Shown here in pieces: positions 8,900 through 16,815 of a stretch of 64,000 nucleotides of DNA. Under the pieces are notes generated by a model. That model had not been told where the DNA came from and searched no databases. It was given only the letters and a program-made list of their open reading frames with translations. The position numbers were made by a program, and so were the translations under genes. This DNA comes from Gordonia sp. PP30 (GTDB lineage Bacteria > Actinomycetota > Actinomycetes > Mycobacteriales > Mycobacteriaceae): positions 620,001-684,000 of the forward strand of contig NZ_CP095864.1 in assembly GCF_023100845.1 (NCBI RefSeq), read 5' to 3'. Each line of letters begins with the position of its first letter. The first letter of the stretch is position 1.

Positions 8900-9337
8900 A
8901 TGCACGACATGATCTTCATCAACTACGCCGTCGCCGATCTGGACCGCTCGCGGGAGTTCTTCACCGCGCTCGGCTACCGGTTCGACGACCGCTTCTGCGA
9001 CGGCAACGCCGCCGCGCTGGTCCTGGGCGACCACATCGTCTGCATGCTGATGCGCCGCGAGTTCTACGCGGACTTCACCGACAAGCAGATCGTCGACGCG
9101 ACCACGTCGAGTGAGGTTCTGGTCAATCTGAGTGCGGCCGGCCGGGAGGAGGTCGACCAGATCGTCGACCGCGCGGTGGCGCTCGGCGCGAAGGACGGCC
9201 GTACCGACGACCACGGCTTCATGTACGGCCGCGATTTCGAGGACCTCGACGGCCACGGGTGGGGCATCATGTGGATGGATCCCGCCGCGGTCGAGGCCGG
9301 GCCGGAGGAGTTCATGAAGCAGCAGCAAGGAGCGTGA
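8900..9337 (+). CDS. VOC / glyoxalase-superfamily protein
   Basis: A 145-residue protein with two beta-alpha-beta-beta-beta units of the vicinal oxygen chelate fold (IFINYAVADLDRSREFFTALGY at the start, YGRDFEDLDGHGWGIMWMDP at the end). It resembles PhnB/lactoylglutathione-lyase-like proteins; the ligand is unknown. GAGGAG lies seven bases before the ATG. The sigma factor begins two bases after its stop, so the two form an operon. In M. tuberculosis glyoxalase-domain proteins have been linked to the SigG regulon, which fits this pairing, but that link is from memory. Confidence 0.8.
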   Translation: MHDMIFINYAVADLDRSREFFTALGYRFDDRFCDGNAAALVLGDHIVCMLMRREFYADFTDKQIVDATTSSEVLVNLSAAGREEVDQIVDRAVALGAKDGRTDDHGFMYGRDFEDLDGHGWGIMWMDPAAVEAGPEEFMKQQQGA

Positions 9338-9338
9338 G

Positions 9339-10376
9339 GTGCACGACGACGGCCCCTCGACCGGCGGCTTCGACGAGCTGACCGCCGCCGTGTCGCGCGC
9401 GGAACTGCTCGCCCACTGCTACCGCATGCTCGGTTCGGCGACCGACGCCGAGGACGTGGTGCAGGAGGTCTACCTGCGGGCCTGGCGGGCGTTCCACCGA
9501 TTCGAGGGGCGGTCGTCGACGCGCACCTGGCTGTACAAGATCGCGACCAACACCTGCCTCACCGCGCTGGAGAGTCGTGCGCGGCGGCCGCTGCCGACCG
9601 GGCTGGGCACTGATGCGTCGGACCCGGCCGTCCCGGTGGTCGCCGACACCGAGACCCGCTGGCTGGGACCGCTGCCCGACGCCGCCCTCGGCGACCCGGC
9701 CGATGCCGCGACCCGGAAGGAGAGCGTCGGTCTGGCGATGGCGGCGGCGCTGCAGCATCTGCCCGCGACGCAGCGCGCCGTGCTGATCCTGCGCGACGTG
9801 CTCGCCTTCTCGGCCGCCGAGACCGCCGGCCTGCTCGACGTCTCGGTGGCGTCGGCGAACAGCGCGCTGGCCCGCGCCCGGAAGACGCTCGCCGCGGTGC
9901 GGGCCCGGGACACCGCGATCGGCGAGGGCGCCCGCGCCGACCGGCTCACCGCGCACGAGCAGCGCGTCTGGGACGAGTTCTGTGCTGCCTTCGAGCGGTA
10001 CGACATCGACGGCGTGGTGAGTGTCCTCGCGGCGGACGCCGTGTGGGAGATGCCGCCGTTCCCCGGCTGGTATCGGGGTGCCGAGCGGATCGGTGAACTC
10101 AGCCGCGCGCAGTGCCCGGCCCAGCGGCCCGGCGACCTCGCGATGGTGCCGACCACGGCGAACGGGCTGCCGGCCGCCGGGATGTACCTGCGCGACGGCG
10201 ACGAGTGGCGCCCGTTCCAGCTCGACGTCCTCACCATCTCCGGTGGCGCGGTGACGCACGTCGGAGCGTTCTTCGAGCCGGCGCTGTTCGCGCTGGCCGG
10301 TCTCCCTGATCGGCTCACCGATCCGGGCGCGCCGACGGCTATCCTCGGGAGGGTCGAGTCCACCGCGACGGAGTGA
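9339..10376 (+). CDS. ECF sigma factor with SnoaL-like C-terminal domain (SigG-like)
   Basis: A 345-residue sigma-70-family factor. Region 2 lies at about 20-90 (HCYRMLGSATDAEDVVQEVYLRAW), region 4 at about 135-190 (LPATQRAVLILRDVLAFSAAETAGLLDVSVASANSAL in its core), and a C-terminal SnoaL/NTF2-like domain at about 205-330. That extended tail is characteristic of the SigG/SigJ-like ECF groups, where the tail tunes activity in place of a separate anti-sigma. The GTG start has AAGGAG six bases upstream. It is coupled to the VOC gene upstream and a lipoprotein gene downstream. Confidence 0.88.
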   Translation: MHDDGPSTGGFDELTAAVSRAELLAHCYRMLGSATDAEDVVQEVYLRAWRAFHRFEGRSSTRTWLYKIATNTCLTALESRARRPLPTGLGTDASDPAVPVVADTETRWLGPLPDAALGDPADAATRKESVGLAMAAALQHLPATQRAVLILRDVLAFSAAETAGLLDVSVASANSALARARKTLAAVRARDTAIGEGARADRLTAHEQRVWDEFCAAFERYDIDGVVSVLAADAVWEMPPFPGWYRGAERIGELSRAQCPAQRPGDLAMVPTTANGLPAAGMYLRDGDEWRPFQLDVLTISGGAVTHVGAFFEPALFALAGLPDRLTDPGAPTAILGRVESTATE

Positions 10377-10386
10377 AGGAGGGGCC

Positions 10387-10848
10387 GTGCGTGCATCGAG
10401 ATCGCGAGCCGCCGCGCTCGTGATGGTCGCCGCCGGGGCCGTCGTCCTCGGCGGGTGCACGGTCGACGGGACCGCGGTCAAGGCCGGTGGCCCGGCCGGA
10501 ACGACGACACCGACGGTTTCCGTGACGTCGTCCGCGGCGCCGTCCTCGACGTCGCCGTCCACGAGCGTGCACAGCACCGCCCGGTCCACCTCCGCGAGCA
10601 CGACCTCCGAGAAGTCGCCGGAGACCACCAGCAGCGCGGCGTCCGGCATGGCCGCTCAGGCGTGGACCATGACGTGCCACACCTACCGTCGTCTCACCCC
10701 CGACGAGCAGAAGGAGGTGACGGCCGAACTCGGCCGCCGCCTGCATAAGAAACAGCTCATCGACAACGACCGGTCGTTCGCGATCGTGAACTCGTTCTGC
10801 AACGACGGACTGGTCCGGAACAGCCAGGGCGTGCGGGACTCCGAGTAG
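10387..10848 (+). CDS. Small lipoprotein
   Basis: A 153-residue predicted lipoprotein. The signal ends in lipobox LGGC (C24), followed by a long Ser/Thr/Pro/Ala linker (about 25-95), then a folded tail with two Cys (TCHTYRR and SFCNDG) that could pair. The tail resembles the small DUF732-like domains of actinobacterial exported proteins; I do not recognise a function. AAGGAGG precedes the GTG start, and it lies ten bases after the sigma factor stop, so it is likely part of that operon. Confidence 0.75.
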   Translation: MRASRSRAAALVMVAAGAVVLGGCTVDGTAVKAGGPAGTTTPTVSVTSSAAPSSTSPSTSVHSTARSTSASTTSEKSPETTSSAASGMAAQAWTMTCHTYRRLTPDEQKEVTAELGRRLHKKQLIDNDRSFAIVNSFCNDGLVRNSQGVRDSE

Positions 10849-10853
10849 CGGGG

Positions 10854-10888
10854 GCTTCGACACCGGCTCGTTCCTCGCCGGGCTCAGC
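10854..10888. repeat. Interspersed repeat, element B copy 1
   Basis: GCTTCGACACCGGCTCG followed by CCTCGCCGGGCTCAGC. The same element occurs at 16738-16777 and, inverted, at 59061-59100. All copies lie next to gene ends. Confidence 0.6.
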
Positions 10889-10910
10889 CGGCGGGGCAGA
10901 TCGGCCCCCA

Positions 10911-10990
10911 TGCCGGTCGAGCGGCGTTCATGCCGGTCGAGCGGAGTTCATGCTGGTCGAGCCGCCCCCATGCTGGTCGAGCGGAGTCGA
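10911..10990. repeat. 20-bp tandem repeat, four copies
   Basis: Four consecutive 20-bp units of the form TGCYGGTCGAGCGGAGTTCA with two more divergent positions in copy 3. The core GGTCGAGCGGAG is shared with the repeats at 1621, 7013 and 23319. Confidence 0.75.
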
Positions 10991-11017
10991 GACGGGGGTG
11001 TGATCTCGACTCCGCTC
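10979..11017. terminator. Bidirectional hairpin between convergent genes
   Basis: GAGCGGAGTCGAGA (10979-10992) pairs perfectly with TCTCGACTCCGCTC (11004-11017) across an 11-base loop. It sits between the rightward lipoprotein gene and the leftward ipdC gene, so it may end both transcripts. Confidence 0.65.
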
Positions 11018-11065
11018 GATCGTCGTGTTGGGCGGAGTCGGGTCCGCCCCGCCGGCTGAGTCTGC

Positions 11066-12181
11066 TCAGCCGACGGAGAACTCGGACAGCGCGGCGAGTC
11101 GTGCGTGCGCCTGAGTCATCACCGACTGGATCAGCTCGTCGCAGCTGGGTAGATCGTCGAGCAGTCCCACCACCTGACCGGAGGCCAGCACGCCCGCCTC
11201 GGTGTTGCCGTCGACCAGCCCGGCCCGCAGCAGCATCGGGGTGTTGCCTGCCATGATGATCTGCTGCCAGGTGCGTTCCCCCGAGCGCTTCATCGCGCGC
11301 CCGTCGCGGAGCATGGTGGTCCAGCGCATGCCGGTCAGCTGCTTGAACTCGTGCGCGTTGCGGGCGGCGGCCACCAGAGCCTTGGTGCGCGAACCGCTTT
11401 CGAGCGCGTCGACCAGTTCGGTCCGCAGCACGCGGTGCGGAACGCCGTCGACCTTGGTGGAGACGACGGTGTCGGTGAGTCCGCGCTGCAGGTATTCCCG
11501 TTTGACGCTGTCGGGCACCGCGGAGTCGCTGGTGAGGAGGAACCTGGTGCCCATCGCGATCCCGTCGGCACCGTAGGCGAGGGCCGCGACCAGGCCGCGC
11601 CCGTCGAAGAAGCCGCCGGCGGCGACCACCGGGATCGAGGTCGGTCCGGACCGGCCGCCCAGGGTGGTTCCTGAGCGGAGCCGAAGGGCGTCGATCACCG
11701 ACGGCAGCAGCAGCGAGGTGGCGACCGGCCCGGTGTGTCCGCCGCCCTCGCCGCCCTGCACGATCACCGCGTCGGCGCCCCACGAGGCGACCTTCACCGC
11801 GTGCCGGGCCGCACCGATCGACGGAATCACCACGGCCCCGGCATCTTTCAGACGCGCGATCAGCTCGGCCTTCGGGGCGAGCGCGAACGACGCGACCTTC
11901 ACGCCTTCGCGGATCATCAGATCGACGCGCTGCGCCGCGTCGGTGGCATCGGCCCGCAGGTTGACCCCGAACGGCTTGTCGGTGAGCGCCTTGGTCTTGG
12001 CGATCGCCGCTTCGAGTTCGTCGTAGGTCATGGTCGCCGACGCGAGGATGCCCAGGCCACCGGCGTTCGCGGTCGCGGCGGTGAGTGACGGGCCGGACAC
12101 CCATCCCATGCCGGTCTGGACGATCGGATAGTCGATCCCGACCAGCTCGGTGAACCGGGTGGACAGCGGTGCGGCGGTCAC
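11066..12181 (-). CDS. ipdC: IpdC, flavin-dependent reductase of steroid ring C/D catabolism
   Basis: A 371-residue TIM-barrel enzyme of the nitronate monooxygenase / enoyl-reductase family, with IVQTGMGWVSGPSL at the N-terminus, GGEGGGHTG and PVVAAGGFFDGRG in the FMN phosphate-binding region. In M. tuberculosis IpdC (Rv3553) acts on a hydroindane-derived CoA ester in the final ring-degradation steps. The GTG start overlaps the ipdB stop by four bases. An odd insertion (DALRLRSGTTLGGRSGPTS, about residues 164-182, just before IPVVAAGG) is partly encoded by an interspersed repeat at 11666-11688. Last gene of the echA20-ipdA-ipdB-ipdC operon, placed under KstR2 control. Confidence 0.9.
   Translation of the reverse strand: MTAAPLSTRFTELVGIDYPIVQTGMGWVSGPSLTAATANAGGLGILASATMTYDELEAAIAKTKALTDKPFGVNLRADATDAAQRVDLMIREGVKVASFALAPKAELIARLKDAGAVVIPSIGAARHAVKVASWGADAVIVQGGEGGGHTGPVATSLLLPSVIDALRLRSGTTLGGRSGPTSIPVVAAGGFFDGRGLVAALAYGADGIAMGTRFLLTSDSAVPDSVKREYLQRGLTDTVVSTKVDGVPHRVLRTELVDALESGSRTKALVAAARNAHEFKQLTGMRWTTMLRDGRAMKRSGERTWQQIIMAGNTPMLLRAGLVDGNTEAGVLASGQVVGLLDDLPSCDELIQSVMTQAHARLAALSEFSVG
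11666..11688. repeat. Element A copy inside ipdC
   Basis: TCCTGAGCGGAGCCGAAGGG and flanks, a variant of the palindromic element seen at 12919-12941 and 27770-27791. It is in frame and encodes part of a loop before the FMN-binding strand. Confidence 0.6.
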
Positions 12182-12960
12182 GCGCGAACCTCGCGATCGC
12201 GAATTCCCTTGGGGTCCAGTACATCCCGGATCAGGGCTAGCTGCTCGGCGGTGGGTGCCGCGGTCGTCGGAGCGTCGTCGAGGCCGGCGACGGGGAATCC
12301 GGTGTTCTCGGCGACCTGCCCGGGCGTCACCCCGGGATGCAGCGAGAGCGCGCGCATGGTCCCGCCGCGACCGCCGAAGTCGAACACGCCGAGGTCGGTC
12401 ACCACCCGGTGGATGTGGACGTCGTCGAAGGCCGGGTTCGACGCGTCGACGGCGTCGGTGCCGATGCCGCAGACGATGTCGACCTTCTCGACGAAGACGC
12501 GTGCCGAATGCCTGCCGACCCAGTAACTGGTCGGGTGGTTGATCGTGTTGCCGGGTGACCCGCGCGAGCCGAACATCTGCCGCGCCGGGTGCTGGAGCGG
12601 GCCGAATGCGGAGAGGTTCTGGTTACCGTGCCGGTCGAGCTGGTTGGCGCCCATCACCACGTGCCGGCGACCGGAGGCGACGACGTCGAACACCTGGCGG
12701 AACGGCAGCCAGCCCTCGATCGGTCCCGTCTGGCCGATCGGCGGGGTGCCGGCCAGGATCTGGGCCTCCCCATCGGTGATCAGCAGGTCGGGTTCGGTGG
12801 TGAGGCGGGCCAGTCGCGCGCCGAGCAGCGGTATCGGGGCCATCGGGGAGGCCATGATCTCGCCGGCGCCGGTGAAGATGTCGGCGCAGGCGGTGACGCA
12901 GTATTCGGCGCGGGTCGGGGTCCCTTCGACGGAGCTCAGGGGGCGGCGAGCGGTGCTCAT
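12178..12960 (-). CDS. ipdB: IpdB, beta subunit of the COCHEA-CoA hydrolase (CoA-transferase fold)
   Basis: A 260-residue protein of the family I CoA-transferase fold matching IpdB (Rv3552): EGWLPFRQVFDVVASGRRHV, GSPGNTINHPTSYWVGRHS and VFDFGGRGGTMRALSLHPGV are characteristic. With IpdA it hydrolytically opens the last steroid ring as its CoA thioester instead of transferring CoA. The ATG overlaps the ipdA stop (ATGA) with GGAGAG five bases upstream. Relative to the Mtb protein as I remember it, about twelve residues (ARRPLSSVEGTP) are inserted after MST; they are encoded by an interspersed repeat. Confidence 0.9.
   Translation of the reverse strand: MSTARRPLSSVEGTPTRAEYCVTACADIFTGAGEIMASPMAPIPLLGARLARLTTEPDLLITDGEAQILAGTPPIGQTGPIEGWLPFRQVFDVVASGRRHVVMGANQLDRHGNQNLSAFGPLQHPARQMFGSRGSPGNTINHPTSYWVGRHSARVFVEKVDIVCGIGTDAVDASNPAFDDVHIHRVVTDLGVFDFGGRGGTMRALSLHPGVTPGQVAENTGFPVAGLDDAPTTAAPTAEQLALIRDVLDPKGIRDREVRA
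12919..12941. repeat. Element A copy inside ipdB
   Basis: CCCTTCGACGGAGCTCAGGG, identical over 20 bases to the complement of the copy in the DUF35 gene at 27770-27791. Here it is read in frame as PLSSVEG in the N-terminal extension of IpdB. Confidence 0.75.
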
Positions 12961-13838
12961 CGGGTCTCTCCGTTCCATGCGGTCACTTCGGCCTGATAGG
13001 TCTCCTCGTCGACGTCCAGGAACCGCGTGCGGAACGCGGCCCACTTCTCCTCGTCGCCCGCGGACTCGACGTAGAACCGCTGGAAGGCCTCGTCTCGGGG
13101 ATAGCTCCCGGAGAAGGTGAAGTGCGCGCCGTTCGGGGTGTGGACCACGCGGTCGACGTTCATCCGGTTGAGCAGAAGACGTTGGGGGACCACGGCATCG
13201 GCGAGTTCTTCGGTGGTGACCAGGCGGTCGGTCTCCAGATAGCGGCGGTCGGCGGCGGCGAAGAACAGGTCGTCGAAGTACGGGTCGATCCCGGTGTAGG
13301 CCGCGTTGCCGTGGACATCGGCCAGATCGAGGTGCACGAACGCCGCGTCGAGCGTCAGCGCGGGCATGGCGATGAGCGTCTGAGTCCGCCCGTCGCCGTC
13401 CGGGTAGGGGGAGACGACGGTCTTCAGCTCGCCGTCCCAGAAGTCCGGCACCGAGGAGCCGAGTCCGGCCCGGATGGGGAGGAACGGCAGGCGCGCGGCG
13501 GCGGCCTCCAAACCGCACTTGACCATGCCCTCGTCCATCTCGCGGGCCTCGATCGCGCCGCTGGTGCGGGCGCGGGCGAACCACGGGTCGTAGAACGGCG
13601 GCGAGTCGAGCGAGACGAAGCCGTAGTACGCGCGCTTCACTTTGCCTGCGGCACAGAGCAGTCCGAGGTCGGCGCCGCCGTAGGTGACGATCGTGAGGCC
13701 GGTCAGTGACGACCGGGCGAGGGCGCGGACCAGGGCCATCGGCTTGCGCCGTCCGCCCCAGCCGCCGATACCGATGGTCATGCCGTCGGCGAGTTCGCCG
13801 ATGACCTCGTCGAGGGTGCTGGTCTTGTCGGTCGCCAT
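12957..13838 (-). CDS. ipdA: IpdA, alpha subunit of the COCHEA-CoA hydrolase
   Basis: A 293-residue CoA-transferase-fold protein matching IpdA (Rv3551). The N-terminal Gly-rich loop GIGGWGGRRKPM, the acidic segment EAREMDEGM (E97, E100, E103, within which the catalytic Glu should lie) and PALTLDAAFVHLDLADVHGNA fit the family. IpdA and IpdB form a hetero-oligomer that cleaves the ring of COCHEA-CoA, an established late step of cholesterol ring breakdown. It starts two bases after the echA20 stop and overlaps ipdB by four, so translation is tightly coupled. Confidence 0.9.
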   Translation of the reverse strand: MATDKTSTLDEVIGELADGMTIGIGGWGGRRKPMALVRALARSSLTGLTIVTYGGADLGLLCAAGKVKRAYYGFVSLDSPPFYDPWFARARTSGAIEAREMDEGMVKCGLEAAAARLPFLPIRAGLGSSVPDFWDGELKTVVSPYPDGDGRTQTLIAMPALTLDAAFVHLDLADVHGNAAYTGIDPYFDDLFFAAADRRYLETDRLVTTEELADAVVPQRLLLNRMNVDRVVHTPNGAHFTFSGSYPRDEAFQRFYVESAGDEEKWAAFRTRFLDVDEETYQAEVTAWNGETR

Positions 13839-13840
13839 GC

Positions 13841-14602
13841 TCAGTGCTCCCGCTCGCTGCCGCTCCCGGCGACGAAGGCGTCGCGATGCTCGTCGGCGAC
13901 GCCCGCCAGGTTCAGCTCGTAGGTGTATCGCTGTTCCAGCAGGTAGCTCTTCTTCACGTCGACCGGGTCGATGGTGTTGATGGCCTGTTTGGCCGCGCGG
14001 ATCACCCGGGTGTCCTTGGCGGCGATCCGGTCGGCCACGTCCAGGGCGGCGTCGAGCACGTCCTCGCGCGGCACCACCCGGTAGACCGAGCCGAACCGCT
14101 GAAGCTCGCCGGCGGTGATGTTCTGCGCCGTGTAGTACAGCGCGCGCATCAGATGGGGCGGGACCAGCCGGGCCAGGTGGGTCGCCGCGCCGAGCGCGCC
14201 GCGGTCCACCTCCGGCAGCCCGAAGACGGCGTCGTCCGAGGCGACGATCACGTCGGCGTTGCCGACCAGCCCGATGCCGCCGCCGACGCAGAAGCCGTGG
14301 ACCGCGGCGATCACCGGGACGGCGCAGTCGTACACGGCGGAGAACGCCGCCGCGCAGCCCAGATTCGCATCGACCAGCGCGTTGAAACCGGCGGTCGCCT
14401 GCATCTCCTTGATGTCCACGCCCGCGTTGAAGCCACGCCCGGCGGCGGTGAGGACCACGGCGCGGGTGGCCGGGTCGTCGCCCGCCGCGAGGATCGTCCG
14501 GGCCAGCTCGAACCAGGCGGCGCTGGGCAGTGCGTTGACCGGCGGGTAGTCGACCGTGACGACGACGACGCCGTCCCGCGGTCGTGCGGTGCTGATGGGC
14601 AC
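13841..14602 (-). CDS. echA20: EchA20, crotonase-fold hydrolase of steroid ring D
   Basis: A 253-residue crotonase-family protein. The oxyanion-hole segments are AGVDIKEM and HGFCVGGGIGL, and LPEVDRGALGAATHLARL follows. EchA20 (Rv3550) hydrolytically opens ring D of HIEC-CoA to give COCHEA-CoA, the IpdAB substrate. The GTG start is supported by GGAAGGAG eight bases upstream; a longer open frame to 15025 is spurious because it runs through the operator. First gene of the leftward ipd operon, divergent from two SDR genes across a KstR2-type site. Confidence 0.9.
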   Translation of the reverse strand: MPISTARPRDGVVVVTVDYPPVNALPSAAWFELARTILAAGDDPATRAVVLTAAGRGFNAGVDIKEMQATAGFNALVDANLGCAAAFSAVYDCAVPVIAAVHGFCVGGGIGLVGNADVIVASDDAVFGLPEVDRGALGAATHLARLVPPHLMRALYYTAQNITAGELQRFGSVYRVVPREDVLDAALDVADRIAAKDTRVIRAAKQAINTIDPVDVKKSYLLEQRYTYELNLAGVADEHRDAFVAGSGSEREH

Positions 14603-14639
14603 GTTCCGGGCTCCTTCCGAAGCACTTCCTACTTGCCCA

Positions 14640-14653
14640 AGCAAATGCTTGGT
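14640..14653 (+). promoter_or_regulatory. KstR2-type operator between echA20 and the SDR pair
   Basis: AGCAAATGCTTGGT matches AnCAAGnnCTTGnT at nine of ten defined positions (A for G in the left arm). It lies 38 bases from the echA20 start and 20 bases from the SDR start, and so can repress both directions. A -10-like TAGGGT (14661-14666) lies six bases before the SDR ATG, the same spacing as at kstR2. Confidence 0.75.
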
Positions 14654-14672
14654 TGTTTGGTAGGGTAGCATC

Positions 14673-15455
14673 ATGACGGAACCCGCGCATGCGTCCGGGC
14701 TGGGCCTCGCCGGCAAGATCATCCTGGTCACGGGTGGTGTGCGCGGTGTGGGAGCGGGCATCGCCGGGGTGCTGGCCGGTCTCGGCGCGCACCCGGTGGT
14801 CTGCGCGCGTCGTCCCGGCGAGCGCGACGACGGTCCCGAATTCCTCCCGTGCGACGTCCGCGACCCCGACGCCGTCGAACGACTCGTGGCGCGGATCGTC
14901 GACCGGCACGGGCGGCTCGACGGGGTGGTCAACAACGCCGGGGGCTCGCCGTTCGCCCTCGCCGCGGACGCGTCGGACAACTTCTCGGCGAAGATCGTCG
15001 GGCTCAACCTGCTGGCGCCGCTCACCGTCGCGCACGCCGTGCACGCGGTGATGGTGAGTCAGCCCGGCGGCGGCGCGATCGTCAACGTGTCGAGTGTGAG
15101 CGGGCACCGGCCGTCGCCGGGCACCGCGGCCTACGGGGCGGCGAAGGCGGGCCTCGACAGCCTGACCGCGTCGCTCGCCGTCGAGTGGGCGCCCGCGGTG
15201 CGGGTCAACTCGGTGGTCGCCGGTCCGGTGCACACCGAGGCATCGCACCTCCACTACGGCGACGACGAGGGCATCGCCGCGGTCGGGCGCACCATCCCGA
15301 TGGGCCGCCTGGCGTCGCCCACCGACATCGGGAACGCCGTCGCCTTCCTGCTGTCGCCACTGGCGTCGTACGTCACCGGTGCGGTCCTCGCCGTGCACGG
15401 CGGCGGTGAGAAGCCTGCCTTTCTCGATGCCGCCACCGCGGGCAATGAACTGTGA
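14673..15455 (+). CDS. Short-chain dehydrogenase (Rv3549c-like)
   Basis: A 260-residue SDR: TGGVRGVGAGIA cofactor loop, NNAGG, VSSVSG with catalytic Ser, and YGAAKAG with the Tyr/Lys pair. It corresponds by position and size to Rv3549c, a KstR2-regulon SDR with no firmly assigned step. Start ATG lies six bases after TAGGGT, pointing to a leaderless mRNA. The next SDR follows after 25 bases. It probably acts on a hydroxyl or ketone of a ring C/D CoA intermediate, which is inference from context. Confidence 0.88.
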   Translation: MTEPAHASGLGLAGKIILVTGGVRGVGAGIAGVLAGLGAHPVVCARRPGERDDGPEFLPCDVRDPDAVERLVARIVDRHGRLDGVVNNAGGSPFALAADASDNFSAKIVGLNLLAPLTVAHAVHAVMVSQPGGGAIVNVSSVSGHRPSPGTAAYGAAKAGLDSLTASLAVEWAPAVRVNSVVAGPVHTEASHLHYGDDEGIAAVGRTIPMGRLASPTDIGNAVAFLLSPLASYVTGAVLAVHGGGEKPAFLDAATAGNEL

Positions 15456-15480
15456 CCTCCGACGAAGAGAGTGAAAAGCG

Positions 15481-16377
15481 TTGAGCGATAAGGGAAATGA
15501 CGGACGCGTCGTCATCGTGACCGGGGCCGGGCAGGGTATCGGGCGCGCGCATGCACACGCCTTCGCGGCAGACGGGGCCCGCGTGGTGGTCAACGACTAC
15601 GACGCGGCCGCGGCGGCCACGGTGGCCGGCGAGATCCGGGACGCCGGCGGGGAGGCCGTCGCCGCACCCGGTGATGTGGCCGACTGGGCGACCGGCGAGG
15701 CGATCGTGCGGATGGCGGTCGACGAGTTCGGGCACCTGGACGTGCTCGTCAACAACGCCGGCTTCGTGCGGGACCGGATGCTGGTCTCGCTGTCCGAGGA
15801 CGAATGGGATGCGGTGGTCCGCGTGCATCTGAAGGGGCACTTCGTGATGCTGCGCCACGCGGGCGCGCACTGGCGCGCGAGGGCGAAGGCGGGGACCGTG
15901 CCGCGGGCCCGGATCGTCAACACCTCGTCGGGGGCGGGACTGTTCGGGTCGGTCGGCCAGGGGAACTACTCGGCGGCGAAAGCGGCGATCGCCGAACTCA
16001 CCATTCAGGCCGCCGCCGAGCTCGGGGGTTACGGTGTGACGGTGAACGCGATCGCGCCGGCCGCACGCACCCGGATGACGATGGGTGCCGGTGAGGCGAT
16101 GGCCGCGCAGATGGCCGCGCCCGACGACGGCTCCTTCGACGCGATGGACCCGGCGAACATCTCGCCGCTCGTGGTCTGGCTCGGCTCGCCCGCGTCCGCC
16201 GCGGTCTCCGGCCGCGTCTTCGAGGTCGAGGGCGGCCGGATCACGGTGCTCGACGGCTGGCAGCGCGCCGCCACCGCCGACAAGGGCGAGCGGTGGAATC
16301 CGGCCGAGCTGGGGCCGGTCGTCGCCGATCTGATCGACCGATCCCCGAAGCAGGTGACGCCCTATGGCGCTCGATGA
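15481..16377 (+). CDS. Short-chain dehydrogenase, Hsd4/multifunctional-enzyme type (Rv3548c-like)
   Basis: A 298-residue SDR related to the dehydrogenase half of peroxisomal multifunctional enzyme 2: TGAGQGIGRAHA, VNNAGFVRDRM, NTSSGAGLFG, and YSAAKAA. The extended C-terminal region resembles Hsd4A, also encoded in this window at 39421. It matches Rv3548c in position. The only good start in this frame is TTG at 15481, with weak pairing upstream. It overlaps the NTF2-like gene by 14 bases. Role in ring C/D degradation is inferred from its KstR2-type operator. Confidence 0.85.
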   Translation: MSDKGNDGRVVIVTGAGQGIGRAHAHAFAADGARVVVNDYDAAAAATVAGEIRDAGGEAVAAPGDVADWATGEAIVRMAVDEFGHLDVLVNNAGFVRDRMLVSLSEDEWDAVVRVHLKGHFVMLRHAGAHWRARAKAGTVPRARIVNTSSGAGLFGSVGQGNYSAAKAAIAELTIQAAAELGGYGVTVNAIAPAARTRMTMGAGEAMAAQMAAPDDGSFDAMDPANISPLVVWLGSPASAAVSGRVFEVEGGRITVLDGWQRAATADKGERWNPAELGPVVADLIDRSPKQVTPYGAR

Positions 16378-16729
16378 ATCCGCGATGGTCGCCGCGGCGA
16401 AGACCTACGTCGACGCCCTGGTCAGCCACGATGCGACCGTGGTACCCCTGCATCCGGAGTGCACGCGCACCGAACTCGGTGTGAAGACCGGGCGCAACGG
16501 CGGGCACATCGCGCGCAGCCTCACCTGGGGCCCGCAGTTCCGGCTGATCCACACGGTCAGCGACTTCACCACCGTCGTCGACGGCCATGCCGTGCGGACG
16601 TCGTACCTGGTGCACGTGCAGCCGCGGTTCCTGCGCCTGGCCGCACGGGTGACGGAGACCTTCACGGTCGACGACGCCGGCCGCATCACGAAGATCGTGG
16701 CCGGCTTCTCACTGCCGCATCGCGTCTGA
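16364..16729 (+). CDS. NTF2/SnoaL-like protein of the steroid cluster
   Basis: A 121-residue protein with an NTF2-like pattern: an N-terminal helix with AKTYVDALVSHDATVVPLHP, then strands ending FTVDDAGRITKIVAGFSLP. Such folds serve as isomerases, dehydratases or binding proteins. It overlaps the upstream SDR, so it is translated from the same KstR2-type mRNA and may assist that enzyme. No catalytic residues can be assigned with confidence. Confidence 0.75.
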   Translation: MALDESAMVAAAKTYVDALVSHDATVVPLHPECTRTELGVKTGRNGGHIARSLTWGPQFRLIHTVSDFTTVVDGHAVRTSYLVHVQPRFLRLAARVTETFTVDDAGRITKIVAGFSLPHRV

Positions 16730-16737
16730 TCAGCGGC

Positions 16738-16811
16738 GTTTCGACACCGGCTCGGCCGGCGCCTCGCCGGGCTCAACGGGCTGCGGGGCTGCGGGCGAGG
16801 CGGTGTCGAAC
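16738..16811. terminator. Large hairpin containing element B copy 2
   Basis: GTTTCGACACCGGCTCG (16738-16754) faces CGAGGCGGTGTCGAAC (16796-16811), forming a long imperfect stem. The left arm is part of element B (16738-16777). It fills the gap between two convergent genes and may end both transcripts. Confidence 0.55.
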
Positions 16812-16815
16812 GGGC

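Noticed and set aside
12957-15593. An 878-codon frame on the minus strand spanning ipdA, echA20 and the SDR
   Set aside because: Only its ipdA part (from the ATG at 13838) is real. Upstream it reads antisense to the SDR and out of frame with echA20.
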